Source: Hyphomicrobiaceae bacterium | GTDB lineage: Bacteria > Pseudomonadota > Alphaproteobacteria > Rhizobiales > Hyphomicrobiaceae | Assembly: GCA_020638055.1 (NCBI GenBank) | Contig: JACKJH010000001.1 | Coordinates: forward strand, 372,001 to 436,000 | Direction: 5' to 3' | DNA: 64,000 bases | Shown: piece after piece, positions 25,968 through 34,942 of the stretch | Position numbering within the stretch: position 1 is the stretch's first letter | Layout of the letters: every line of letters begins with the position of its first letter | Position numbers and translations under genes: made by a program | The notes under the pieces: model-generated | What the model was told of the DNA's origin: nothing | What the model saw: only the letters and a program-made list of their open reading frames with translations | Database searches by the model: none

Positions 25968-28793
25968 ATGTCTCTTTCCCTTCGCTCGCTCACGTTCGCC
26001 ATAGCTTATTTGATCGCGGCTTTACCAGCCGCCGGGGGCCAACTCGCGGGGTCTGTAAGCGCGGCTACGCAAGGCACAGTTCAGATCGCCCAATCAAGTT
26101 CTCCAGCGCAAGCAATTGTCGACAGCCTGCTGGGTGACAAAGCCAAGGCGGAGGCAAAAAAGGACGATCAGCCGCCGCAGGAGGGGGCCGGTGGAAATGC
26201 CGCGCCTGCTGCCAGCAACGGGGAACAAAAACCTGCCGATGCACAAGGCAATGGCGAGCAGGCGACCACGGACCAGGAGCAAAAGCCAGCGCCTGCAGAC
26301 GATAAACCCGTCGTTTTATCCGAACAACTCGAAGAGGTCGTAAAGCCGGTTCGCCGCATCGCCAACCAACTTGAAGAACTTGAGAAAACCGTCGAGCGCG
26401 TGAAGGCCCGGGATGAAGATCTGGCGCGCGCGCGTGTCGAGATTGAAAAGTTGCCGCCCGAGGCACGCAAGGCGGTAGAGGCAATACAGCCCAAACTTGC
26501 CGCACTGAAAGTGCAAATCGAAAAACTCGGTCCGGAAGCCAAAACGAAAGAGGGCGGCGAAGCAGCGGTTATTACGGCTGAACGCACACGCCTGCAAAAA
26601 ACCGCGGGACAACTGGAAAGCGCCATAAAAGGGGCCGAGCTGCTTGCCGTCAGAGCACAGCAACTGGTTGAACGTGTGCAGGACCTGAGGCAGCAGATTT
26701 TCACCCAACAGGTGCTGACACCAACCAAGCTGTCGCCGCTCTCGCCAGCGGTTTGGAAGGAGGTTGCAAGCGAAATTCCAAGGGCGTGGACTGAAATTGC
26801 AGCGATCAGTCAACGCTGGTGGTCCAGAGCGTCTTCCAAGCTATTGGAACTTGGCGGCATCTTCGCGCTTACATTTGCCACCTATCTGGGCTTTCGTTTG
26901 CTGCGCGGCCGTGTTCTGGCGGCCCGCCTTGAGCGGCCGGATGGTAGCCCGATGCCAGGGTTTTTCGATCGGGCCGTGGTCGCGAGTTGGGTTGCGCCAA
27001 CACTCGTTCTACCCGCTGTTGGGGCGTTGCTTATTTTCTATTTTGGTTTGCGCAGCAACGACCTGCTCTACCTGCAGTCTGAACGCATTGCGAGGTCCGT
27101 CTATCAGGCGGCACTCATAGCCATCATTGTGTTCGGCCTGTCGACAGCCATCCTGCAGCCTGCGCGCGCAGAATGGAGGCTGCTGGATCTTTCCGACGTT
27201 TCAGCGAAAAGGCTGAATACGCTGATCAAACTTGTGGTGATCGTGTTCAGCATCGACTTGGTCATGCGGGACGTCATCAAACTCCTGTTCCTGCCGTTCC
27301 AGGTGTCGGTTGCACAAGCATTCATATTCAGCCTGATATTTGCCGGTCTGATGCTGGCACTGGCGCGCACCCCCATCCAGACTCAATCGCGGGAATTGGA
27401 AGGTGGCACAGAAGGAGATGGTGCCGACGCGAACCAGAAAGCCGTCTCTCTATGGCGACCCTTCTGGCTCAAGATTCCGCTGACGATGCTGGTACTGTTT
27501 ATCGCTGGTGTGGCACTGAGCGGTTATGTGGCGCTCGCCCGGCTCACGGCGGCGCAGGTTCTACTGACTGGTACAGTTGTTGTTGCGATTGTTCTGGTGC
27601 ATTTGGCCATACGGGCGATTGCACGCGACACGGGTGTCGATGCGGAAGAGGACGTGGGAGCGGGCTCGCGAATCCTATCGCGGCGGTTTGGCCTGGAGGG
27701 CCAAAAGGGTCGCCAGATGGACCAAGCGGTCTACTACTCTTTGAATTTCATCCTGGCGCTTCTTGCGCTGCCCATACTTCTTGCAACGTGGGGCTTCACG
27801 CCACCTGAAATTATCGGTTTTGCAAGGACCGCGGTGTTTGGCTTCGACGTCGGCGGGGTGCATATCTCACCAACGAAGATCCTGATTGCGATCAGCCTTT
27901 TCATTGGACTGTTGTTTGCAACCCGCCTTTTGCAACGATGGCTGCAGGCTACGTGGCTGCATCCTTCGCGTATTGATACCGGTCTTGCCAACTCGATCTA
28001 CACAGGCGTGGGATACATTGGCTACACGATCGCGGCACTGGTGGCTGTCTCCTACAGCGGTTTTGACATCACAAACCTAGCGATCGTTGCCGGTGCGCTT
28101 TCGGTCGGCATCGGCTTTGGCCTGCAGTCAATCGTGAACAATTTTGTTTCAGGTTTGATCCTGCTCGTTGAGCGTCCAATCAAGGTTGGCGACTGGATTT
28201 CCGTGGGCGGTTACGAAGGCCACGTGCGGCGAATTTCCGTGCGATCCACCGAAATCGAGACGTTCAACCGTTCAAGCGTCATCGTCCCGAACTCTGAGTT
28301 GATCTCCGGGTCCGTCACGAACCGGACGCATCGCAACGCACTTGGTCGCGTGGAGATCGCGGTAGGTGTGGGTTACGATTCCGATCCACAACAGGTCAAG
28401 GACCTGCTTGAAAAGGTTGCATCTGAATCCGCGCTGATCCTTAAGTTTCCCGCACCGCTTGTTTCGTTCGACAACTTTGGCGCAAGCTCACTTGATTTCA
28501 CGTTGCGCGCCTACCTTGCCGACGTCAACAAATCGGTGTCGGCCGCTTCGGATCTGCGGATACGAATCTTCAACGCGTTGAAAGACGCGGGCATTGAAAT
28601 TCCGTTCCCGCAATATGATGTGCATTTGCGCGATCTTGACTTCGTCAAGGCCACGGTGGCGCGTGTTGCAGCCGAACGGGCGGCGAAGTCGGCCAGCAAT
28701 CAAAATGATCATGGCGGTGGAGAACCTGATGGCGGCAGCGGCGTGCCGATGGGTGCAGGCGTTCGTCCTACGGGACGGGCTGGCATGTCGTGA
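25968..28793 (+). CDS. Large mechanosensitive channel (MscK/MscM-type) with periplasmic domain
   Basis: About 941 residues. A signal peptide (LTFAIAYLIAALPAAGGQLA) leads into a Lys/Glu/Gln-rich coiled-coil periplasmic part (about 40-260; DUF3772-like), then at least eight hydrophobic segments. The MscS core is near 690-800: NLAIVAGALSVGIGFGLQSI (TM3), FVSGLILLVERPIKVGDWIS, GGYEGHVRRISVRSTEIETF and SVIVPNSELISGSVTNR. Family members open under membrane tension and release osmolytes. The tail is Gly/Asp-rich. It fits with the betaine operon and the second channel at 60329 as part of osmotic defence. Confidence 0.9.
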   Translation: MSLSLRSLTFAIAYLIAALPAAGGQLAGSVSAATQGTVQIAQSSSPAQAIVDSLLGDKAKAEAKKDDQPPQEGAGGNAAPAASNGEQKPADAQGNGEQATTDQEQKPAPADDKPVVLSEQLEEVVKPVRRIANQLEELEKTVERVKARDEDLARARVEIEKLPPEARKAVEAIQPKLAALKVQIEKLGPEAKTKEGGEAAVITAERTRLQKTAGQLESAIKGAELLAVRAQQLVERVQDLRQQIFTQQVLTPTKLSPLSPAVWKEVASEIPRAWTEIAAISQRWWSRASSKLLELGGIFALTFATYLGFRLLRGRVLAARLERPDGSPMPGFFDRAVVASWVAPTLVLPAVGALLIFYFGLRSNDLLYLQSERIARSVYQAALIAIIVFGLSTAILQPARAEWRLLDLSDVSAKRLNTLIKLVVIVFSIDLVMRDVIKLLFLPFQVSVAQAFIFSLIFAGLMLALARTPIQTQSRELEGGTEGDGADANQKAVSLWRPFWLKIPLTMLVLFIAGVALSGYVALARLTAAQVLLTGTVVVAIVLVHLAIRAIARDTGVDAEEDVGAGSRILSRRFGLEGQKGRQMDQAVYYSLNFILALLALPILLATWGFTPPEIIGFARTAVFGFDVGGVHISPTKILIAISLFIGLLFATRLLQRWLQATWLHPSRIDTGLANSIYTGVGYIGYTIAALVAVSYSGFDITNLAIVAGALSVGIGFGLQSIVNNFVSGLILLVERPIKVGDWISVGGYEGHVRRISVRSTEIETFNRSSVIVPNSELISGSVTNRTHRNALGRVEIAVGVGYDSDPQQVKDLLEKVASESALILKFPAPLVSFDNFGASSLDFTLRAYLADVNKSVSAASDLRIRIFNALKDAGIEIPFPQYDVHLRDLDFVKATVARVAAERAAKSASNQNDHGGGEPDGGSGVPMGAGVRPTGRAGMS

Positions 28794-28802
28794 GATTGGT
28801 CT

Positions 28803-29085
28803 GGAGCATGTTCTTCACGCTGAACCGCGCCACACTTCAGCTAAACATGCTCTTTGGTTTGGAGCATGTTCTTCACGCTGAACCGCTCTACACTTCAGCT
28901 AAACATGTTCTTTCGTCTGAAGCATGTTCTTCACGCTGAACCGCTCTACACTTCAGCTAAACATGCTCTTTGGTTTGGAGCATGTTTCTCACGCTGAACC
29001 GCGCCACACTTCAGCTAAACATGCTCTTTATTCTGGAGCATGTTCTTCACGCTGAACCGCTCCACACTTCAGCTAAACATGCTCT
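28803..29085 (+). repeat. C-repeat array, five copies
   Basis: Copies start at about 28803, 28861, 28919, 28977 and 29035 (58 bp period). All share GAGCATG, TTCACGCTGAACCGC and CACTTCAGCTAAACATG. Here the inner arm is GCTGAA/TTCAGC rather than GCCGAA/TTCGGC, another paired change. Loop bases vary between copies (CGCCACAC, CTCTACAC, CTCCACAC). Confidence 0.93.
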
Positions 29086-29121
29086 CAAAAAAATGGCGTG
29101 CGGCGTGGAAAGCAACGGGCG

Positions 29122-29943
29122 TTAAACCTTGGCGACATATTGTGTTGCTGCATCGAAGGCCTGCGGGGCGGAGAGTTTTTCGATAAACCCTGCCTTGAAT
29201 CCGGCCTCTGCAGCAGCCAGCCTATCGTCGGGCGTGCCGTGGTGGTGCATATTTCGCAACTGGTTGTCACCACTTTCCCAACGGCGCATCCCGGCAGACC
29301 AGAATGACGCGTTGGGATTGTCGCGCTTGCGCACGCCAAGATAATAGCCGGACAGAAAGTCTGCATGGAGTTCCACGCGCTTCACGGTTGGCTGACCGCC
29401 GCGGATGGTTTCGAACAATCCACGCTGATAAACCCAGACATGAGCAAACTCGTGGGCGGCCGTTTGCAACAACGTGATGCCGGATGGGTCGTATGACATC
29501 AAAGTCTTGAAATAATTGCGGCCGAAAACGACGGCAAATTCATGTGTGCCGCCGACCGCATAGCGCATCGCCATGGCATTGGGGGCATCGCTATCATCGT
29601 AAAAACCCACCTTGGGCCAAACATCGAACGTCTCGGCCAGGCGCTGAAGTGCGGAATCGAATGCACGATCGAGATCGGCGTTGCCGGTCGACCGCAACAT
29701 GGTCTTGACCTCGCTTGGCAGATGGGCGTTGGACCCTGCTACCATATTGGCGCCAAGCAGGAGATTGGCGTTGTTGGAATCGACGAAGCACCCCTTGATC
29801 TTGGCAAGTTTGTCGACAGTTTTTTGAACTGTGGTGGTCCACGCTAACGCAGAGCGCGCCGGTGCAAAGCACGCCGCCGCGGCGCAACCGCACAGCATGG
29901 TGCACAGACTGCGGCGATTCAGGGGTTTGGACAAGTGGTGCAT
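29122..29943 (-). CDS. Exported zincin-like protein (HEFAH motif), unknown function
   Basis: 273 residues. The leader has a twin Arg (NRRSLCTMLCGCAAAACFAP), suggesting Tat export, followed by ARSALA. A metalloprotease-type motif AAHEFAHVWVYQRG lies near the middle, with a Glu/His-rich stretch downstream (RVELHADFLSGYYLG), and the end is DRLAAAEAGFKAGFIEKL. HExxH plus a downstream Glu/Asp suggests zinc, but activity is not shown. GGGGAGG precedes the ATG by 6 bases. It lies next to the glycan-binding-like gene on the same strand (26 bp apart), so the two are likely one operon. Confidence 0.7.
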   Translation of the reverse strand: MHHLSKPLNRRSLCTMLCGCAAAACFAPARSALAWTTTVQKTVDKLAKIKGCFVDSNNANLLLGANMVAGSNAHLPSEVKTMLRSTGNADLDRAFDSALQRLAETFDVWPKVGFYDDSDAPNAMAMRYAVGGTHEFAVVFGRNYFKTLMSYDPSGITLLQTAAHEFAHVWVYQRGLFETIRGGQPTVKRVELHADFLSGYYLGVRKRDNPNASFWSAGMRRWESGDNQLRNMHHHGTPDDRLAAAEAGFKAGFIEKLSAPQAFDAATQYVAKV

Positions 29944-29969
29944 GTCGTGCCTCCCCATAAACCGAAACA

Positions 29970-30653
29970 TCAATTCGCGGTGACGACGCGAAATTCAGTG
30001 ATGGCGGTATCTTTGTATTTCTCGCCTGGATAAACAGATCGGATCGTGAAGCGAACCCAATCCGCTTTCTGCTGGCCGACTTCTATCGTTTGCAAACCCG
30101 GCGCATCGGCAAGCGAAATACGCCTTGAATTACCGTTGGAAAACTGAAGCTCGGCAGTATGCACGCGGCTATTGGCCAGGAACAATCGCTCGTTCTTATG
30201 GTAGCCGTTCATGACCTGTATGGCCGTAACAGTGCGCATCCCGCCCAGCTCAACAACCAGACTTTCGCCTTCGCCATTGCCGGTTTTACCTTCGACCCAC
30301 GCGGTCTTGAGATCTGTGTCAACGAGATTACGTGGAAGATAATTGAAGCCATACTGCGGCTCCAGAACTGAACTGACGCAATACCGGAAACCACTGACTG
30401 AATCACACGTTTCACCCTCCAGCCGGGTGCGCTGCAAGCCTTCCGTTTGTGGCTGTGCGACGGGTCGGACACGCTCGACTGTCGGCGCTTTGGGAGGATC
30501 AGGATTTGGTGTGTTGGTAGGTCCGCATTCCAGGAAAACGCAGCGTGGGCGCGCATCAACCGTCGCTTGCCAGCCGGCAGCGAAGACCACGGCCAGCGTG
30601 AGACTGCCAAATGCAAAGGACGTCCCCGACCTAAAGATTTGCGAACGCTGCAT
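29970..30653 (-). CDS. Exported NADase-type glycan-binding-like protein
   Basis: 227 residues. A signal-like N-terminus (SFAFGSLTLAVVFAAGWQA) is followed by a Pro-rich linker and a C-terminal discoidin-like domain of the NADase-type glycan-binding kind: YLPRNLVDTDLKTAWVEG, GEGESLVVELGGMRTVTAIQ and RFTIRSVYPGEKYKDTAITE. The family is a carbohydrate-binding beta-sandwich by analogy. A strong purine-rich ribosome site precedes ATG 30653, so the longer upstream frame was dropped. It is co-oriented with the zincin-like gene and divergent from the VanX-like gene. Confidence 0.78.
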   Translation of the reverse strand: MQRSQIFRSGTSFAFGSLTLAVVFAAGWQATVDARPRCVFLECGPTNTPNPDPPKAPTVERVRPVAQPQTEGLQRTRLEGETCDSVSGFRYCVSSVLEPQYGFNYLPRNLVDTDLKTAWVEGKTGNGEGESLVVELGGMRTVTAIQVMNGYHKNERLFLANSRVHTAELQFSNGNSRRISLADAPGLQTIEVGQQKADWVRFTIRSVYPGEKYKDTAITEFRVVTAN

Positions 30654-30934
30654 CCTCTCTCCCCTCCCGGCAGTCAGGTGCAAAGATCTACCGTGATTTT
30701 TCAGGCCGCCCCGTGACGGGTTCGCGCCTCGATATTGGAACACTCAACACTTTAACAGCTTATCTGGAGTTTAGAGCAGCCTCTTGCTGGGTGGAATTGA
30801 CATTGGAGTGCTAAAAACTTGGTAGTGTGGCAACAACACCGCGAGACGAAAGCCTCACCGCTCGGTCATAATGGCATCTTGATACCGTCGTAGGGGAATT
30901 GCCGCGAATTTGATCGGGAGCATTGAACAGTTTC

Positions 30935-31957
30935 ATGCGATCTGCTGCTAACCACTATTTGAAGCACAGGTTCTGCGACACGGCAAACAAGCCACGTAGC
31001 AACAGCCATCAGACGCACACGGCTGGAACGATTGCCGTAACGGCGATTGCAGTTGTTGGCTTAGCCAGCTTTTTCTTATCCAGCGGTCCCGCGAGACTTG
31101 CTCGGGCCGGCAGGCCTGATCTCGTTGCCTTATCGACGATTGATCCCAGCATTCGCCAGGACATGCGGTATGCAAGCGCCAGGAACTTTACGGGCAACCG
31201 TGTGCACGGTTACGAAGCCGGAGAGTGTTGGTTGCGACCCTCGGTGGCGCGCGCGCTGGCAGACGTGCAGCGGGACCTTGTGGAAAACGAAGCCGGGCTC
31301 AAGTTGAAGGTGCTCGACTGCTATCGGCCGCGTCGCTCGGTCAAGGCTTTTGTTGCATGGGCCGGCCGTGAAGAAGATGGACGAACACGCAACTACTACC
31401 CCAACCTTTCGCGGCCGGAGCTGTTGTCGCTCGGCTATATCGGCCGGAACTCCACTCATTCCAAAGGTATTGCTGTCGACCTAACCGTGGTGAGAACGTC
31501 GCCAAAAGACAAAGACCAGAGAAGCGTTGATGCCAATACCGCCTGCACGCGAACAAGTGATCACGCCTTCGATCCTGCATCTTTGGACATGGGAACGACA
31601 TTTGATTGTTTCGATCCCAAAAGCCACACTGCACGCGGCGGCTTGACCAGCGAACAACACAACGCCAGACAAACGTTGAAGCGATACATGGAGCGGCACG
31701 GCTTCAGCAACTATCGCAAGGAGTGGTGGCACTATACCTACGGGGCTGCAGATGACGGCCGATCATTTGATGTTCCAGTTCATGCTGCGGGCCGTTTACG
31801 CGACGCCTCTGAGGTAGGAGGCGTGGCCGAAAAGGCCGGTGTGTATAAGGCCAAGGCGGCGGCAACAAAAGCCAAACGCAAGGCGACAGATAGCAAGCAG
31901 GAACCTGATGCAGGAGCGACCTTAAAGGGCGAAGCGCCTGCCAAACCAGCGGATTGA
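30935..31957 (+). CDS. VanX/DdpX-type D-Ala-D-Ala dipeptidase (M15)
   Basis: 340 residues with an N-terminal membrane anchor or signal (GTIAVTAIAVVGLASFFLSS). The catalytic zinc-binding motifs are STHSKGIAVDLTVV (SxHxxGxAxD) and EWWHYTYG (ExxWH); DCYRPRRSVKAFVAWAG carries the substrate-binding Arg segment. M15D enzymes hydrolyse D-Ala-D-Ala or related dipeptides in the cell wall. The C-terminal 55 residues are Ala/Lys-rich and likely unstructured. TTG at 30923 is the alternative start. It is followed after about 230 bases by an L,D-transpeptidase-like gene, consistent with peptidoglycan turnover. Confidence 0.86.
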   Translation: MRSAANHYLKHRFCDTANKPRSNSHQTHTAGTIAVTAIAVVGLASFFLSSGPARLARAGRPDLVALSTIDPSIRQDMRYASARNFTGNRVHGYEAGECWLRPSVARALADVQRDLVENEAGLKLKVLDCYRPRRSVKAFVAWAGREEDGRTRNYYPNLSRPELLSLGYIGRNSTHSKGIAVDLTVVRTSPKDKDQRSVDANTACTRTSDHAFDPASLDMGTTFDCFDPKSHTARGGLTSEQHNARQTLKRYMERHGFSNYRKEWWHYTYGAADDGRSFDVPVHAAGRLRDASEVGGVAEKAGVYKAKAAATKAKRKATDSKQEPDAGATLKGEAPAKPAD

Positions 31958-32186
31958 GAGGCGAAACTCACCTGAGGCGCAGCATAGGCGGTGAATATCA
32001 ACTCTGTTTTGAGCAGGGCAACGACACAGCAGACGAGCGGCAACGGTCGAGTTGGCGCCACGCATGCACAAGTCGCTCAACAACATTGCGTGTCCAAAAT
32101 TGCATGTCCAAATTTCAGCCTGCTTTGCGAGGCAGCGTGTTTGCAGCATTCTTTGTGACTCTGAGAAATAGAACCTGACAGCCGAA

Positions 32187-33137
32187 ATGCCTGACGCCGA
32201 CAAGAGCGACAAACAGCAGCGGACCCAAGCGCCGGGCGTTGCAGCAGAGGAAGCGGCAGCAATGCCACGCAAACGGCGCAGCAGGTTACGGGGCAAGGTG
32301 GTGCTGGCGGTCTTTGCAGCGGTTGCGACTGCGCTTCTTGCCACCAACTGGCATCTGGTTACGGGGACATTGGAAGAGCGGCGTATTGCGGCGACACGGG
32401 CCAAACATCGCGGACTGTGGGCGATTGGAAGGCAACTGCCCGGCACACCAGACTTGCAAGCGCTTGACAAGCGCCTCGACGACGGTGGTTTTGACCTCAA
32501 GCAACCAATCCTGATGCGCATCTTCAAGCGCGAATTCGAACTGGAGGTATGGAAGGCTCGCGATGGCCGCTACCATCATTTCGCAACCTATCCGATCTGC
32601 CGTTGGGCGGGTCGTCTTGGTCCGAAGCTGGCGGAAGGCGACAAGCAGACACCCGAAGGCTTCTACGCCGTGGGTAAAAGCCAGCTCAACCCGGCGAGCC
32701 GTTGGCACCGGTCGTTCAATCTTGGATTCCCGAATTTGTTCGACCGCGCGCACGGGCGCACCGGCTCGTTCCTGATGGTGCATGGTGGATGTGGGTCAGT
32801 TGGTTGTTACGCGATGACTGACGACGTCATTGACGAGATCTGGCGGCTTGTCACGGCCGCCATCGGCAATGGCCAGAAGCGTTTCCAGGTGCAGGCATTT
32901 CCGTTCCGGATGACGCAAGAAAACCTGGCGGCAAAAAGCGGCGACCCGCTCTATGCATTCTGGCGGTCGCTCAAGTCGGGGGCGGACTTGTTTGAACAGA
33001 CTGGGCTGCCGCCACGCGTGCGCGTCTGCAAGGGGCAATATGTGTTTTTGCCAGGACGAAACATTGATGCTGGCGCGGTGCCTGCCATTGCAACCTGCGG
33101 TGGCTCAAATGCACGGGATTCCGGGCGTGATAGCTAG
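32187..33137 (+). CDS. L,D-transpeptidase (YkuD/YafK-like), membrane-anchored
   Basis: 316 residues. A basic cytosolic N-terminus (about 1-35, PRKRRSRLRGK) precedes one membrane helix (VVLAVFAAVATALLATNWHL). The YkuD-type domain has PICRWAGRLGPKLAEGDKQ, TPEGFYAVGKSQLNPASRWH and HGGCGSVGCYAMTDDVIDEI with the nucleophilic Cys. Closest to the paralogue at 33625. Reaction direction (cross-linking or bond cleavage) is unknown, as for the 6025 gene. The stop TAG (33135-33137) is the start of an A repeat. Confidence 0.88.
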   Translation: MPDADKSDKQQRTQAPGVAAEEAAAMPRKRRSRLRGKVVLAVFAAVATALLATNWHLVTGTLEERRIAATRAKHRGLWAIGRQLPGTPDLQALDKRLDDGGFDLKQPILMRIFKREFELEVWKARDGRYHHFATYPICRWAGRLGPKLAEGDKQTPEGFYAVGKSQLNPASRWHRSFNLGFPNLFDRAHGRTGSFLMVHGGCGSVGCYAMTDDVIDEIWRLVTAAIGNGQKRFQVQAFPFRMTQENLAAKSGDPLYAFWRSLKSGADLFEQTGLPPRVRVCKGQYVFLPGRNIDAGAVPAIATCGGSNARDSGRDS

Positions 33138-33293
33138 AGCGCTTTTCGATCCGATGGAATCGGATCAGCGCTCTAACTTTTTGGTTTGGTCGCATTTTCT
33201 GCGACGAACCGGTGTCCACTTCGTCGGAAAATGCTTCTTGTTTGGTCGCATTTTCTGCGACGAACCGGTGTCCACTTCGTCGGAAAATGCTCT
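33135..33293 (+). repeat. A + two B repeats
   Basis: A palindrome (TAGAGCGCTTTTCGATCCGA, then TGGAATCGGATCAGCGCTCT) and two B units, the first with TTTTTGGTTTGG and the second beginning directly at TTCTTGTTTGG without the CTCTAG joint. It overlaps the stop codon of the upstream L,D-transpeptidase. Confidence 0.92.
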
Positions 33294-33624
33294 GGTCGCC
33301 TCCGCTAAATGTGGCACTGAGATGGGTTCAATTCTGCACACAATGCGTCATCGCGGTGCAACGCAGCTATGGACATGTCGTGGGAAGCGGGGAAAACGGG
33401 TGGCAGCGGCGGCGGATCGGCTGCTAAGGTCAGCTCAGAATTGGAATTTCTGATGGAAGCTCCAATTTGATGGCATGGACGTGCTTGTCTTCGGCCGTGC
33501 GAATTTTGGAACGAGTACGCGTTGGGCGCGACAAGTCGGCCGATGCAGCAGGGCTGCGAAAGCCATATCGCCAGACGTGTTGAAGCTAGAGAGTTTTTTG
33601 GCTGGAGACATCAAAGTACAAGGG
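33294..33624. other. Gap before third L,D-transpeptidase
   Basis: About 330 bases. No gene recognised; the frame of the next gene is open here but shows no family residues and begins far from a ribosome site, so I treat it as leader. Confidence 0.4.
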
Positions 33625-34890
33625 ATGCGTATGTTGGACGTCGTCGAACGATGCAATTTCTTCAGACCGGTGGTCACGTGCCTTCTTGCCGTGTTGGCAT
33701 TGCCGATCGTTGGAACGAACACTGCTGGCGCGGTTTCGATTGAACTGAAGGCCGCTGCTCCTGCACGGGTGGAGAACCAGCGCGCCTACGCTGAAGGCAA
33801 AGAGACCCTTCCGGGAACACCAGACCTCTCAGCTTTCCCAGAGCGCCTGGAGAAAGCCGGGCAGAAGATCGGTAATCCCATCCATATCCGGATATTCAAG
33901 GCCGAAGCGGAACTTGAAGTTTGGATGCGCAAGGATGTTGCAAGCCCATATGAACTGTTCGCCACCTATCCGGTCTGTAACTGGTCAGGTACGCTTGGTC
34001 CGAAACTGGCGGAAGGCGACAAGCAGACGCCTGAAGGCTTTTATACCGTGTCGCGGCGGCAGTTGCACCGCATTGGCAGATGGCCGCGATCCTTGAACCT
34101 GGGATTTCCCAACGTCTACGATCAATCTCTGGCGCGAACAGGCTCTTACATTCTGGTGCATGGCGGTTGTTCGTCAGTCGGTTGCTTTGCCATGACGTCG
34201 CCGGTGATCGAGGAGATCTACCGTCTTGCGCGAGCAGCAATTTACAAGGGACAGACTTACGTGCCCGTGCATGTATTTCCGTTCCGTATGACCGAAGCCA
34301 ATCTGAAAAAACATAACAAGCATGAGTGGCACGGCTTTTGGCAGAACCTCAAGGAAGGCTACGACGCCTTCGAACAAACCCACGTCCCCCCGCGTGTACG
34401 CGTTTGCCAAGGACAATATGAGTTCGACCGCATCGCCCCGGGGGAGGTGGGCTTGCAGAGCCCTTTAGAACCATGCGGCGAAACGGTCGCCGCAGTTCAG
34501 GCGTTGGACGAATTCTACGCTCTTGCACGGAGCCACCCAGTGCTCAGCAAGATCAGCTACAGGACGCGAAAACGGGCGTGGAAAACGGCAGCGAACGCCG
34601 TGCCGACACATCTGGAGGGCGCATTCGCCATCTATCAAGAGGCCATGACGTCTCTGGCAAGTCTCGTCGCAGAAAACGCGAAATTGCCGCCCGCCAAACG
34701 GCGTCATCCAAAGTCTCTGGCCAGAGCAGTGGTGAAATCATTTCAGTACAAATGCAACCCGACCCGCGCTAGCTGCCGACGCTTCATTGCTCTTCACAAG
34801 CAGCGCGCTGCCGCCAAACAACGTGCTGCAGAACAACGCGCCCGGCGGCCTGTCAGAACCGCAACCGACCGCCGTGGACGCACGAGATAA
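33625..34890 (+). CDS. L,D-transpeptidase (YkuD/YafK-like) with long C-terminal tail
   Basis: 421 residues. Signal-like N-terminus (FFRPVVTCLLAVLALPIVGT). The YkuD-type domain includes PVCNWSGTLGPKLAEGDKQ, TPEGFYTVSRRQLHRIGRWP and HGGCSSVGCFAMTSPVIEEI with catalytic Cys, and HVPPRVRVCQGQYEF follows. After about 290 it continues with a Lys/Arg/Ala-rich tail ending RRPVRTATDRRGRTR, unlike the two shorter paralogues. CAAGGG is just upstream of ATG 33625. Neighbour of the 32187 paralogue. Confidence 0.87.
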   Translation: MRMLDVVERCNFFRPVVTCLLAVLALPIVGTNTAGAVSIELKAAAPARVENQRAYAEGKETLPGTPDLSAFPERLEKAGQKIGNPIHIRIFKAEAELEVWMRKDVASPYELFATYPVCNWSGTLGPKLAEGDKQTPEGFYTVSRRQLHRIGRWPRSLNLGFPNVYDQSLARTGSYILVHGGCSSVGCFAMTSPVIEEIYRLARAAIYKGQTYVPVHVFPFRMTEANLKKHNKHEWHGFWQNLKEGYDAFEQTHVPPRVRVCQGQYEFDRIAPGEVGLQSPLEPCGETVAAVQALDEFYALARSHPVLSKISYRTRKRAWKTAANAVPTHLEGAFAIYQEAMTSLASLVAENAKLPPAKRRHPKSLARAVVKSFQYKCNPTRASCRRFIALHKQRAAAKQRAAEQRARRPVRTATDRRGRTR

Positions 34891-34918
34891 TCCCGTTCTC
34901 GTTGCGTGACGACGGTTC

Positions 34919-34942
34919 GGTTCGTACCCCTAGGTACGAACC
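34919..34942. repeat. Perfect hairpin at the IS481 left boundary
   Basis: Stem GGTTCGTACC/GGTACGAACC (10 bp) with loop CCTA, just before the IS end. It may be a terminator for the L,D-transpeptidase gene, the integration target or part of the element; no T-tract follows. Confidence 0.7.
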